Origin: Pantoea nemavictus
GTDB lineage: Bacteria > Pseudomonadota > Gammaproteobacteria > Enterobacterales > Enterobacteriaceae
Direction of reading: 5' to 3'
NCBI RefSeq assembly: GCF_037479095.1
Contig: NZ_JBBGZW010000001.1
Span: 4,092,001-4,156,000 of the forward strand
Length of the DNA stretch: 64,000 bases
The notes below the pieces were generated by a model that was not told where the DNA came from, made no database searches, and worked only from the letters and a program-made list of their open reading frames with translations. Of the stretch, positions 44,937 through 53,414 are shown in pieces. A program made the position numbers and the translations under genes. Numbering within the stretch: position 1 is the stretch's first letter; each line of letters starts with the position of its first letter.

Positions 44937-45797
44937 TTAATCCAGCCTTGTGTGCGTACGGCGTAACAGCGCATCGCCGAGCAGATTGCAGCCAATCACC
45001 AGCGCAGCAATCACCAGGCCGGGATAGAGCACCAGCCACTGCGACAACAGCATATACGAGCGGCCTTCGCCGATCAGATTGCCCAGCGTCGGCGTCGGCG
45101 GCTGAATACCCATGCCAAGAAAGCCCACCGACGCTTCCAGCACAATCAGGCGCGGGATATCCAGCGTCAGCAACACCACCAGCGGCGTCAGCAGATTGGG
45201 CAGGATATGGCGCAGCAGCACGCGCAGCGGCGAGAAGCCCATGGCGCGCACCGCCTGGATGTACTCGAGCTCGCGAATTTCTAAGGTTTTGGCGCGCGCC
45301 ACGCGGGCATAAATTGCCCAGCTGGTGCAGCCCATAATCACAATGATGTTGGTGAGCGATGCGCCCATCAGCGCAATCACCAACAGAATTAACAGAATAA
45401 ACGGCACCGCCAGCTGGATGTCGATCAAGCGCATGATCAGCGCATCAACCCAACCGCCGGCATAGCCTGCAATCATCCCCAGCGCCACGCCAATCACCGC
45501 GCCAATCGCGGCGGCGACTAATACCACCAGCAGCGACAATCGGGTGCCAGAGAGAATACGCGATAACAGGTCACGGCCAAGCTGGTCGGTACCGAGCCAG
45601 TGAGTGGCTTGCGCGCCGGAACTGCCCGGCGGCAAGAACATCTCATTCAGGTTATTGCTTAATGCATCGGGCAACGGCAGCCAGGGAGAGATTAGCGCCG
45701 CGACAATTACCACCATCAGCAAAAGAGAGCCAATCAGCGCATCGCCGTAGATCAGGCGGCGCGGACGGCGCTGCAGCACGGTGCCCGGCGAGATCAT
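44937..45797 (-). CDS. Peptide-type ABC permease, DppC-like
   Basis: 286 residues. DppC hallmark HWLGTDQLGRDLLSRILSG followed by LSLLVVLVAAAIGAVIGV, and the cytoplasmic EAA loop EYIQAVRAMGFSPLRVLLRH. It overlaps the binding-protein gene by 4 bp and is 1 bp from the DppB-like gene. Forms the inner-membrane channel with it. Confidence 0.87.
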   Translation of the reverse strand: MISPGTVLQRRPRRLIYGDALIGSLLLMVVIVAALISPWLPLPDALSNNLNEMFLPPGSSGAQATHWLGTDQLGRDLLSRILSGTRLSLLVVLVAAAIGAVIGVALGMIAGYAGGWVDALIMRLIDIQLAVPFILLILLVIALMGASLTNIIVIMGCTSWAIYARVARAKTLEIRELEYIQAVRAMGFSPLRVLLRHILPNLLTPLVVLLTLDIPRLIVLEASVGFLGMGIQPPTPTLGNLIGEGRSYMLLSQWLVLYPGLVIAALVIGCNLLGDALLRRTHTRLD

Positions 45798-47284
45798 TTC
45801 AGCCTCAGGTCAAACAGCGGGATGCGGGCATCGACGCGGCCTTTGAAATTGAGCGAGGTGCTGTGCGCATACAAGGTATCTTCACGATACAGCGGCAGTA
45901 GCGGCTGTTGCTCCGCCACGCGTTGCTGAATCTGCTCTAACACTTTTTTGCGTTCAGCGGGATCGACAATCTGACGGCTGCGATCGAGCAACTTGTCGAG
46001 TTCGGCATCATGCACGGTGGAATAGGGCTCGCCGCTGCGCAGAATCGGGAACAGCGCGGCATCGGCATCCAGCGTCTGGGTTGAGCCCCACGCCAGCATG
46101 TACATCGGTGCCTGTTTCTGCGACGCCACTTGCTGGGTATAAACCGACCACTCCGGCACTTCCAGCTCGGCTTTCACGCCGATGGCACTTAAATCCTGCA
46201 CGATGGCTTGCGCTACATCAGCGCTGGCAATGTAGCGGCGCGGTGCCTGGAAGCGCAAGGTGAAGCCGTTAGCGTAACCGGCGGCTGCCAGCAGCGATTT
46301 GGCTTTCGCCACATCCTGCGTGCTGGCTGGTACTGCCAGGTAACCAAAATCATTGGCGCCGGCCATGGTGCCGGTTGGCGTGCCGAAACCGTGCAGCAGC
46401 TGTTGGGTATACGCCTGGCGGTTCAACGCCAGCGACAATGCCTGACGCACGCGCACATCACTCAGCGGTTTCTCATCATCTTTAAGGCCGAGGTAAATGG
46501 TTAACCCGCCACCTTTCACCTGCTCCAGCTCGACGTTAGGGCGGTTTTTCAGCGCGGGCACTAAATCGGCCGGTACGCTTTCAATCAGCTGCACTTCACC
46601 GGTTAGCAGCGCGGTGAGACGCGCAGTGGCTTCAGGAATCGGGCGCCAGGTGACGCGATCGATGGCCGGTTTGCCGCGCCAGTAGGTTTCATTGGCCACC
46701 ATCACCACTTTTTCGTCCGGGATGAAGCTATCGAGCTTATACGCGCCGCTACCAATCGGTTTGCGCGCGAACTCGCTGGCACCCACTTTTTTCACATACG
46801 CAGGCGGCACGATGTAGGCCGGATAGCGGCTCATACGCGTCGGCAGCAGCGGATCCGGACCGTTGGTGTGGATCTGCAGCTGATAATCGTTGATCACCTC
46901 AACCGATTTGATGGTGCGGATATAGGAGATGGTAGGGGCGTGATTGGCAGGGTCTAAAATACGCTCAATGGAGAATTTTACGGCTTCGGCGTTGACCGGC
47001 TCGCCATCGGTAAATTTCACGCCCTGGCGCAGGGTAAATTGCCAGGTGGTGTCGTTGATTGCTTTCCACTCAGTGGCTAAGCCCGGCTGTAATGACATGT
47101 CATCAGCGCGGCGCACTAAGGTATCGAAAATATTGTCTACCAGCGTGGCAGATTCTTTGAGAAAGCCGGGATCCATCGCCGTGGCGGACGTAGGTTGGCC
47201 AATGGTCAGTTCTGCTGCCTGTACGGCTGGCATCAGAGCAAATAGCAACGCGGTGGTGGCAAACTTCACTGCAGGTAGTCTCAT
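45794..47284 (-). CDS. Family 5 (peptide/nickel-type) ABC substrate-binding protein
   Basis: 496 residues. Start at 47284 (MRLPAVKFATTALLFALMPA) gives a signal peptide cleaved after VQA. SBP_bac_5 pattern: TEWKAINDTTWQFTLRQGVKFTDG region, PIGSGAYKLDSFIPDEKVVM, DVRVRQALSLALNR. First gene of the seven-gene operon; ligand probably a small peptide or modified amino acid. Promoter region shared with the divergent GntR gene contains the GATATATCCT element. Confidence 0.88.
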   Translation of the reverse strand: MRLPAVKFATTALLFALMPAVQAAELTIGQPTSATAMDPGFLKESATLVDNIFDTLVRRADDMSLQPGLATEWKAINDTTWQFTLRQGVKFTDGEPVNAEAVKFSIERILDPANHAPTISYIRTIKSVEVINDYQLQIHTNGPDPLLPTRMSRYPAYIVPPAYVKKVGASEFARKPIGSGAYKLDSFIPDEKVVMVANETYWRGKPAIDRVTWRPIPEATARLTALLTGEVQLIESVPADLVPALKNRPNVELEQVKGGGLTIYLGLKDDEKPLSDVRVRQALSLALNRQAYTQQLLHGFGTPTGTMAGANDFGYLAVPASTQDVAKAKSLLAAAGYANGFTLRFQAPRRYIASADVAQAIVQDLSAIGVKAELEVPEWSVYTQQVASQKQAPMYMLAWGSTQTLDADAALFPILRSGEPYSTVHDAELDKLLDRSRQIVDPAERKKVLEQIQQRVAEQQPLLPLYREDTLYAHSTSLNFKGRVDARIPLFDLRLK

Positions 47285-47365
47285 AACGTTTCCCAAAATT
47301 GCCAACGGCAAGGTAGTGAAAAGAGTGGATACTGCCAGAATCAAGACTGTGCTTATTTGTAATAC

Positions 47366-47380
47366 ATGATATATCCTATA
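47366..47380. promoter_or_regulatory. Operator candidate between binding-protein operon and gntR/FCD gene
   Basis: ATGATATATCCTATA holds the palindromic core GATATATC (47368-47375) and shares GATATATCCT with the ATPase-gene promoter at 38198. It lies immediately upstream of a TATAAT (47377-47382) reading toward gntR and over a TATATC reading the other way. Confidence 0.55.
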
Positions 47381-47452
47381 ATCTGTGATGTTGGCAATAA
47401 AACATTAAAAATAACTTACCATTTGCGGATTCCAGTAAAAGGCTCTTAACCT

Positions 47453-48115
47453 ATGATCGAAATGGATAAAGCGCAGCGCATGAGTTTGACCGCGCAGGTG
47501 GAATCGTCGCTGCGTAGCGCGCTGATTGTCGGCAAGCTCAAACCTGGCGCACGGCTGGTGACGCGCGATCTGGCGGCCCAACTCGGCACCAGTATCACGC
47601 CGGTTCGTGAAGCGTTATTGCGACTGGTTTCTGCCGGTGCGCTGGATGCCACGCCCGCCGCGGCCTTTCTGGTGCCAGAAATGTCGCGCCAGCGTTATGA
47701 TGAAATTACGCTAATCCGTAAGCAGCTTGAAGGTTTAGCGGTGAAGGCCGCCACACCATTTGTGGGGAAAAAACAGATTACCGAGCTGAAAAAACTCTGT
47801 GCGCGCTTTATGCAGGCCAAGCAGAGCGGTGATGCGGAAGCGGCGTTAGAAGCCAATCGTGCGTTTCGGTTTACCTTGTACAGCTACGCGCAAATGCCGA
47901 CGCTGGAGGCGCTCATCGAACAGCTGTGGGTGCAAATTGGGCCGTGCTTTAACTATCTCTATCCCCAGCCCACCGAAGTCGTGAACGGACATCACAACTA
48001 TGATCGTTTACTGGACGCGCTACAGGCAGGCGACGCTGTTACCAGCGAAAAGATCCTGCTGAAAGCGATTGATGATGGCGCCGAGATACTCAAGCAGCAC
48101 TATTTTAACCCGTAA
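47453..48115 (+). CDS. GntR-family regulator with FCD domain
   Basis: 220 residues. N-terminal winged helix (RLVTRDLAAQLGTSITPVREALLRL, about 32-56) and an all-helical FCD effector domain. FCD regulators respond to carboxylates and amino-acid-like ligands, often through a bound metal. Divergent from the ABC/desulfhydrase operon, so it is the probable regulator, acting on both GATATATCCT sites. A start three codons later is possible. Confidence 0.85.
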   Translation: MIEMDKAQRMSLTAQVESSLRSALIVGKLKPGARLVTRDLAAQLGTSITPVREALLRLVSAGALDATPAAAFLVPEMSRQRYDEITLIRKQLEGLAVKAATPFVGKKQITELKKLCARFMQAKQSGDAEAALEANRAFRFTLYSYAQMPTLEALIEQLWVQIGPCFNYLYPQPTEVVNGHHNYDRLLDALQAGDAVTSEKILLKAIDDGAEILKQHYFNP

Positions 48116-48127
48116 AAAATCCAAAGA

Positions 48128-48189
48128 GCGCGATGACTCGCGCCGCTACCAAGGCGTGCAGATCGTTGTAGCGGCGCAATTCATTGCGC
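48128..48189. repeat. Dispersed palindromic repeat, copy 3 (outward-facing form)
   Basis: GCGCGATGACTCGCGCCGCTAC and GTAGCGGCGCAATTCATTGC, 18 bp apart, are the same unit as at 2240 and 36996, but the two halves face the other way round. Confidence 0.6.
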
Positions 48190-48204
48190 ATCTGTTTAAC
48201 CGCG

Positions 48205-48233
48205 CAGTCACCGCAATGACATAAATCCTTCAT
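48205..48233 (+). promoter_or_regulatory. Pho-box candidate (three 7-bp repeats at 11-bp spacing)
   Basis: CAGTCAC (48205), ATGACAT (48216) and CCTTCAT (48227) repeat with an exact 11-bp period. ATGACATAAATCCTTCAT fits the 18-bp PhoB consensus CTGTCATAWAWCTGTCAY at 14 positions. A TAGCTT -10-like hexamer follows 10 bp later (48244-48249), the usual PhoB geometry. Confidence 0.62.
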
Positions 48234-48280
48234 TTCCTTCCGCTAGCTTACCGCCATTCTGATTTTTGGATTGCGCATGC

Positions 48281-49381
48281 ATGAGCCACCTTTCGCTTCA
48301 TCACATCACCAAAGCCTGGGGCGAGAAAATCGCCCTGGATGATATTAGTTTTGCGGCGGCAGAAGGCAGCTTTGTGGCGCTGCTGGGTCCATCGGGTTGC
48401 GGTAAGTCGACGCTGTTACGCACCATTGCTGGACTGGAAACTGCCGATGAGGGCGCGATCCACTTCAACCATACTGACATCACGCATCTGCCGCCGTCGC
48501 AGCGCAAGCTCTCCATGGTCTTCCAATCCTACGCGCTGTTTCCGCACCTCAACGTGCGCGAGAACCTGCTATTTGGCTTGAAAGCGCGGGGGGAAGACAA
48601 GCAGACCTATGCTGCGCGTCTGGATGAGGTGAGCAAGCTGATGGAGTTGGATCAACTGCTGGCGCGCTTGCCGTCGCAGCTCTCCGGCGGACAGCAGCAA
48701 CGCGTGGCGTTGGGCAGAGCGGTCATCGCCAATAACACGCTGTGCTTAATGGATGAGCCGCTATCGAATCTTGATGCCAAGCTGCGGCAAAGCATGCGCC
48801 GTGAAATCCGCGCGCTGCAGAAGAAACTCGGTTTAACCTTGCTGTACGTCACGCACGACCAGACCGAAGCGATGAGCATGGCCGATAGCATTATCCTGCT
48901 CAACGATGGCCGCATTGAACAGCACGGCACGCCGGACCAACTCTATAACCAACCCGCCACTATTTTCGCCGCGCAGTTTATCGGCGCACCGCCCATGAAT
49001 ATTCTGCCGCTGCAACGCAACGGATCTCATCACTACCTGATGCATCTCAGCGCACCGGTGGTGGAGTACCACGAAGCGACGCTGAGCCTGGGATTACGCG
49101 CTGAAGATATTCAGCTGATGGCGCCGGAACAGGCGGCACTGACTGCACGGGTGATCAGCGCTGAATATATGGGTGCCGATACCTTGCTGGTGTGCGTGCT
49201 GCCGGGCATTGAGCCGCCGTTGACGGTTAAAGTGCCGGGAATGCAGCGCTTCAGCGACGGCAGCGAAGTGGGATTGCAGTGGTCCGCCGCCCGACAATAT
49301 CTGTTCCACAGCGAGAGCGGTAAGCGCTGCCTCGCCGCTGAACAACAGTTGTTTGCTGCACAGAAAAAATACGCCGTTTAA
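48281..49381 (+). CDS. ABC transporter ATPase, UgpC/MalK type
   Basis: 366 residues. Walker A LLGPSGCGKST (about 38), signature LSGGQQQRVALGRA, Walker B LCLMDEPLSNLD, and a C-terminal TOBE-like domain. Energises the two permeases at 50689-52415. ATG at 48281 is used; a frame five codons longer has no better ribosome site. The operon order is ATPase, binding protein, permease, permease, phosphoesterase, and a Pho-box candidate lies 48 bp upstream. Confidence 0.88.
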   Translation: MSHLSLHHITKAWGEKIALDDISFAAAEGSFVALLGPSGCGKSTLLRTIAGLETADEGAIHFNHTDITHLPPSQRKLSMVFQSYALFPHLNVRENLLFGLKARGEDKQTYAARLDEVSKLMELDQLLARLPSQLSGGQQQRVALGRAVIANNTLCLMDEPLSNLDAKLRQSMRREIRALQKKLGLTLLYVTHDQTEAMSMADSIILLNDGRIEQHGTPDQLYNQPATIFAAQFIGAPPMNILPLQRNGSHHYLMHLSAPVVEYHEATLSLGLRAEDIQLMAPEQAALTARVISAEYMGADTLLVCVLPGIEPPLTVKVPGMQRFSDGSEVGLQWSAARQYLFHSESGKRCLAAEQQLFAAQKKYAV

Positions 49382-49408
49382 CCATTGTCATTTGCTGAAG
49401 GGAAAATC

Positions 49409-50686
49409 ATGTCTGCGATTCGTTACTCACGCGTTGCCTCTGCTTTAATGCTCGCGGTTGCTGCTTCGGCCTTCGCCGCCGATCCGGTCAAGCTGCAAAT
49501 GTATTATCCCATCGCGGTTGGCGGCAAAGTCAGCCACACCGTGGATGCGCTGGTGGCTGATTTCCAAAAACAGCACCCGGAGGTGAGTATCCAGCCGGTG
49601 TATACCGGTGACTATGCCACCACCGTAACCAAAGCGCTGACCGCATTTCGCGGTGGCAACGCCCCGCAAATGGCGGTGATCGGTGATATCGAAGCCTATT
49701 CATTAATAGATGCCGGGGCGATTGTTGCCGCCAGCGATCTGGCGAGCGGCGACGAGGGTAAAAAGTGGATCGATGGTTTCTATCCAGCGTTTCTGCGCCA
49801 CATTGACGGCAAAGTGTGGGGCGTGCCGTTCCAGCGCTCAACCGTGGTGATGTACTGGAACAAACAGGCGTTTGAGAAAGCCGGTTTGAACGCCGATACG
49901 CCGCCGGCTAACTGGCAGCAGGTGGTGGAGTTCAGTAAGAAACTGACGATTAAAGATGCTAACGGCGTCAGCCAATGGGGCATCGAAATTCCGTCTACGC
50001 CAAACGGCTACTGGAACTTCCAGGGCTTATCCGCCACCAACGGCGGCCGTCTGGATAACGGCAAAGGCACCGCAGTGAACTTCAACACGCCGGGCAACGT
50101 AGAAACCCTGCAGTGGCTGACCGATCTCGGCCAGAAAGAACAGGTATCGCCGAAAGGCGCGATTGCGTGGGGCACCACACCGCAGGACTTTATTAGCGGT
50201 AAAACCGCCATGATGGTGACCACCACCGGTAACCTGACCAACGTGCGTGATAATGCCAAATTCCCGTTTGGCGTGGCGATGCTGCCCGAGAAAACCCAAC
50301 GCGGCAGCCCAACCGGCGGCGGTAACCTGTATGTATTCAAAAACGCTTCAGCGCAACAGCAGAAGGCGGCGATGGAATTTATTCGCTGGGTGACATCGCC
50401 TGAGCAAGCCGCGCGCTGGAGTATCGCCACCGGTTATGTGGCCACCTCGCCAGCTGCCTGGGACACCACGGTGATGAAGGATTACGTTAAACAGGTACCG
50501 CAGGCGCTGGTGGCGCGTGAGCAGTTGAAATATGCCCAGCCCGAGCTTTCAACCTATAACAGCGTGCAGATTCAGGATGCGTTGAATCACGCGGTGGAAG
50601 CGGCGGTCACCCAGGCGAAAACACCGGCTGAAGCGCTGGAAGGCGCGCAGAAGCAGGCCGATCGTCTGCTCAAATCCTACCAATAA
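49409..50686 (+). CDS. ABC substrate-binding protein, UgpB-like (family 1)
   Basis: 425 residues; start at 49409 with GGGAAAA upstream gives a signal peptide cleaved after SAFA. Similar along its length to the glycerol-3-phosphate binding protein UgpB: YTGDYATTVTKALTAFRGGNAP, VPFQRSTVVMYWNKQAFEKAGL, GKTAMMVTTTGNLTNVRDNAKF, GGGNLYVF. Ligand is probably a phosphoester; it is not identical enough to call UgpB. Confidence 0.83.
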   Translation: MSAIRYSRVASALMLAVAASAFAADPVKLQMYYPIAVGGKVSHTVDALVADFQKQHPEVSIQPVYTGDYATTVTKALTAFRGGNAPQMAVIGDIEAYSLIDAGAIVAASDLASGDEGKKWIDGFYPAFLRHIDGKVWGVPFQRSTVVMYWNKQAFEKAGLNADTPPANWQQVVEFSKKLTIKDANGVSQWGIEIPSTPNGYWNFQGLSATNGGRLDNGKGTAVNFNTPGNVETLQWLTDLGQKEQVSPKGAIAWGTTPQDFISGKTAMMVTTTGNLTNVRDNAKFPFGVAMLPEKTQRGSPTGGGNLYVFKNASAQQQKAAMEFIRWVTSPEQAARWSIATGYVATSPAAWDTTVMKDYVKQVPQALVAREQLKYAQPELSTYNSVQIQDALNHAVEAAVTQAKTPAEALEGAQKQADRLLKSYQ

Positions 50687-50688
50687 TC

Positions 50689-51600
50689 ATGAGCACACTC
50701 CTCACCGTCGCACCGGTTCGTCGTCCCCGGTTATGGTCGATGCAGCTGTATGGTTATCTGCTGATTTTGCCAGCGCTGAGCTTTTTGCTGCTGTTTACCC
50801 ACTATCCGGCAGTGGCGACGGTGTGGGAGAGTCTGTTTAGCGCGGCACGTAACGGCCATCCCGCCCATTTTGTCGGGCTGAATAACTATGTTGCGCTGCT
50901 GGATGACGACATCTTTATTCAGTCGCTGAGGAACAACCTGCTGTATGCGGCGATCACCATTCCGCTGGCGGTGACGCTGGCGTTGCTGATGGCGCTGGCA
51001 GTCAATCGACATATGCGCGCCAATGCGCTGGTGCGCACCGCATTCTTTATTCCATCGCTGCTGCCGATGATCGCCATCGCCAATTTATGGCTGTTTTTCT
51101 ATACGCCGCAGCTCGGTTTGTTGAATAAGCTGCTGGCGCTCTTTTCCCTGCCAGCGATCAACTGGCTCGGCGAACCGGAAAGTGCGCTCTATTGTCTGAT
51201 GGCGGTGTCAGTGTGGCGCGAAGCAGGCTTTTTCATGATTTTCTATCTCGCCGCATTACAGCAGATCGATCCACGCCTGAGCGAAGCCGCGCAGATAGAG
51301 GGGGCGTCGCGCCGCTATTTCTTCCGCCGCGTGCAGTGGCCGCTGTTGATGCCTACCACGCTGTTTGTACTGATCAACGCGTCGATGAATGCTTTTCGCA
51401 TTGTCGATCAGGTGATTGCGATGACCAACGGCGGACCGAATAACAGCAGCAGCCTGCTGCTGTTTTATATCTATCGCACCGCCTTTAGCTTCTGGGACAT
51501 GCCGGCTGCTGCGGCGATGACGGTGGTGCTGCTGATGATCCTCGCCGCCATTGCGCTGATCAAATTTAACCTGTTGGACAAGCGAGCCCATTATCAATGA
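50689..51600 (+). CDS. ABC permease, UgpA-like
   Basis: 303 residues, six helices. RPRLWSMQLYGYLLILPAL start, FFIPSLLPMIAIANLW, and the EAA motif EAAQIEGASRRYFFRRVQWPLLMP. Begins 2 bp after the binding-protein stop and overlaps the next permease by 4 bp. Confidence 0.88.
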   Translation: MSTLLTVAPVRRPRLWSMQLYGYLLILPALSFLLLFTHYPAVATVWESLFSAARNGHPAHFVGLNNYVALLDDDIFIQSLRNNLLYAAITIPLAVTLALLMALAVNRHMRANALVRTAFFIPSLLPMIAIANLWLFFYTPQLGLLNKLLALFSLPAINWLGEPESALYCLMAVSVWREAGFFMIFYLAALQQIDPRLSEAAQIEGASRRYFFRRVQWPLLMPTTLFVLINASMNAFRIVDQVIAMTNGGPNNSSSLLLFYIYRTAFSFWDMPAAAAMTVVLLMILAAIALIKFNLLDKRAHYQ

Positions 51601-52415
51601 AGCCAAACCTCTCTGTTGGCCGCCTGTGCCTGAACAGCGCAATTGGGCTGGCGGCGCTACTGTGGTTTTTGCCGATTCTGGTGGCACTATGGGTGGCGAT
51701 TCATCCGGCATCGGATCAGGCTAGCTTCTCGCTGCTGTCGCCGCTGACGCTGCAAAACTTCGTCAATGCCTGGCACGCCGCGCCGTTTGGCCGCTATTTT
51801 CTCAACACTACACTGCTGGTGCTGATGATTGTGGTGGTGCAGCTGATTCTGGCGACCATGGCTGCCTATGCGCTGGTGCGTTTCCGGCTCAAATTCTCCG
51901 GCGTGATCTTTGCGCTGATTCTGCTGCAGCTGATGATCAGCCCCGATGTGCTGATTCTGAATAACTACAAAACCATCGGCGCGCTGGGTTTACGCGATAC
52001 GCTGACCGGCATCGCGCTGCCGTATTTCTCCTCGGCGTTTGCCATCTTTCTGCTGCGGCAAACCTTCAAAAGTATTCCGCTGGTGCTGGAAGAGGCGGCG
52101 ATTGTCGAAGGCGCCAGCCGATTCTATATTCTGCGCAAAATTTATATTCCGCTGGCGAAGCCGATTTACGTGGCCTTTGCACTGGTGTCGATCAGCTTCC
52201 ACTGGAATGATTTCCTCTGGCCGCTGGTGATCACCGATTCGGTCAACGTGCGGCCGCTGACTGTCGGCCTGCAGCTGTTCTCCGCGCCGGAGCAGGGCGT
52301 GCAGTGGGCGTTGATTGGCGCCGCCACGTTGATGACCACCTTGCCGCTACTGGTGCTGTTCCTGATTTTTCAGCGTCAGTTTATTCAGTCGTTTATGCGT
52401 GCCGGTATTCGCTAA
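51597..52415 (+). CDS. ABC permease, UgpE-like
   Basis: 272 residues, six helices. LWFLPILVALWVAIHPAS at the N-terminus, EAAIVEGASRFYILRKIYIPLAKP as EAA loop, ISFHWNDFLWPLVI near the end. Forms the channel with the UgpA-like protein. Confidence 0.88.
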   Translation: MKPNLSVGRLCLNSAIGLAALLWFLPILVALWVAIHPASDQASFSLLSPLTLQNFVNAWHAAPFGRYFLNTTLLVLMIVVVQLILATMAAYALVRFRLKFSGVIFALILLQLMISPDVLILNNYKTIGALGLRDTLTGIALPYFSSAFAIFLLRQTFKSIPLVLEEAAIVEGASRFYILRKIYIPLAKPIYVAFALVSISFHWNDFLWPLVITDSVNVRPLTVGLQLFSAPEQGVQWALIGAATLMTTLPLLVLFLIFQRQFIQSFMRAGIR

Positions 52416-52427
52416 GGAGTGCTTTTC

Positions 52428-53336
52428 GTGTCTTATCCGCATCCGCTGACCGCCTTGCAGCGCGAGTTGCTCGGCGATGTCGCCGAGTTATATGCGCTGC
52501 CTCATCTGCGTGCCGCGCCGCTGAATGGCACGCTGCGCTTTGGTTTGATTGCCGATCCGCAATATGCCGACATCGACGCCGATGTTGCGAAAAATCTCTA
52601 CTATCGGCAGGCGTTGCACAAGCTGCCGCAGGCCATTGAGGCGCTGAATCAGCAGCCGCTGGATTTTGTCGTCACGCTCGGTGACCTTGTCGATCGCCAC
52701 TGGCACAGCTATGCGGCGATACTGCCGCTTTACGATCGCCTCGAACATCCGCATGCGGTGGTGCTGGGCAATCACGATGCGCAGACCATCACGCAGCATC
52801 TCAATGAGGCCGCCGCGCTGCCCAAAAGCTATTACGCCTTTGGTCTGCCGGGCTGGCGCTTTATTGTTTATGACGGCAACGATGTCAGTCTGTATTGCAA
52901 CACGCTGAACGGTGACGACCGTGTGCAGGCGGAGGCGATGCTGGTGGATCTCACCGCGCGACAACAGCCGCAGGCGAAACCGTGGAATGGCGCGGTAGGA
53001 TCGCAGCAGCTGGCGTGGATTGAACAGCAGCTGCTGCAAGCCGCGCAGCAGGGAGAAAAAGTGGTGGTATTTGGTCACTATCCGCTGGCGCCACACAACA
53101 GCCACAACTTACTCAACGCTAGTGAGCTGGCAGATCTGCTTTCTAGTTACAACATACTTTGTTGTTTTTCCGGACATGAACATCGCGGCGGCTTTGCGCG
53201 CATCGGTCAAACAGGCTTTTATACCCAGAAAGGCATGCTGGACGGTGCAGAGGATGTGCCGTTTGCCGTGGTGGAGATTGAGGGTGAATCGGTACGCGTG
53301 AAAGGTTATGGCGGGGAAGTTAGCTGGTCGCCATGA
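52428..53336 (+). CDS. Calcineurin-type phosphoesterase, ADP-ribose/CDP-alcohol diphosphatase-like
   Basis: 302 residues. GTG at 52428 is chosen because TAAGGAG lies 8 nt upstream. Metal motifs: GLIADPQYAD, VVTLGDLVD, VVLGNHDAQ, VVVFGHYPLAP and CFSGHEHRGGF. The overall pattern, including YYRQALHKLPQAIEALN, NGAVGSQQLAWIEQQL and KGMLDGAEDVPFAVVEI, parallels the Mn-dependent ADPRibase/CDP-alcohol diphosphatase family. No signal peptide, so cytoplasmic. As last gene of a Ugp-like operon it occupies the place of UgpQ and probably opens an imported phosphodiester. Confidence 0.8.
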   Translation: MSYPHPLTALQRELLGDVAELYALPHLRAAPLNGTLRFGLIADPQYADIDADVAKNLYYRQALHKLPQAIEALNQQPLDFVVTLGDLVDRHWHSYAAILPLYDRLEHPHAVVLGNHDAQTITQHLNEAAALPKSYYAFGLPGWRFIVYDGNDVSLYCNTLNGDDRVQAEAMLVDLTARQQPQAKPWNGAVGSQQLAWIEQQLLQAAQQGEKVVVFGHYPLAPHNSHNLLNASELADLLSSYNILCCFSGHEHRGGFARIGQTGFYTQKGMLDGAEDVPFAVVEIEGESVRVKGYGGEVSWSP

Positions 53337-53345
53337 ATGGCGACC
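53326..53345. terminator. Hairpin at the phosphoesterase stop
   Basis: GGTCGCC-ATGAAT-GGCGACC, a 7-bp stem that includes the TGA. No T-run; weak candidate. Confidence 0.35.
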
Positions 53346-53414
53346 CCACAGGCATGACAGCGATGGCGAACGAAAGTCGCTCAGCGCTTAACTTCTCGGC
53401 ATTACGCCACATCA

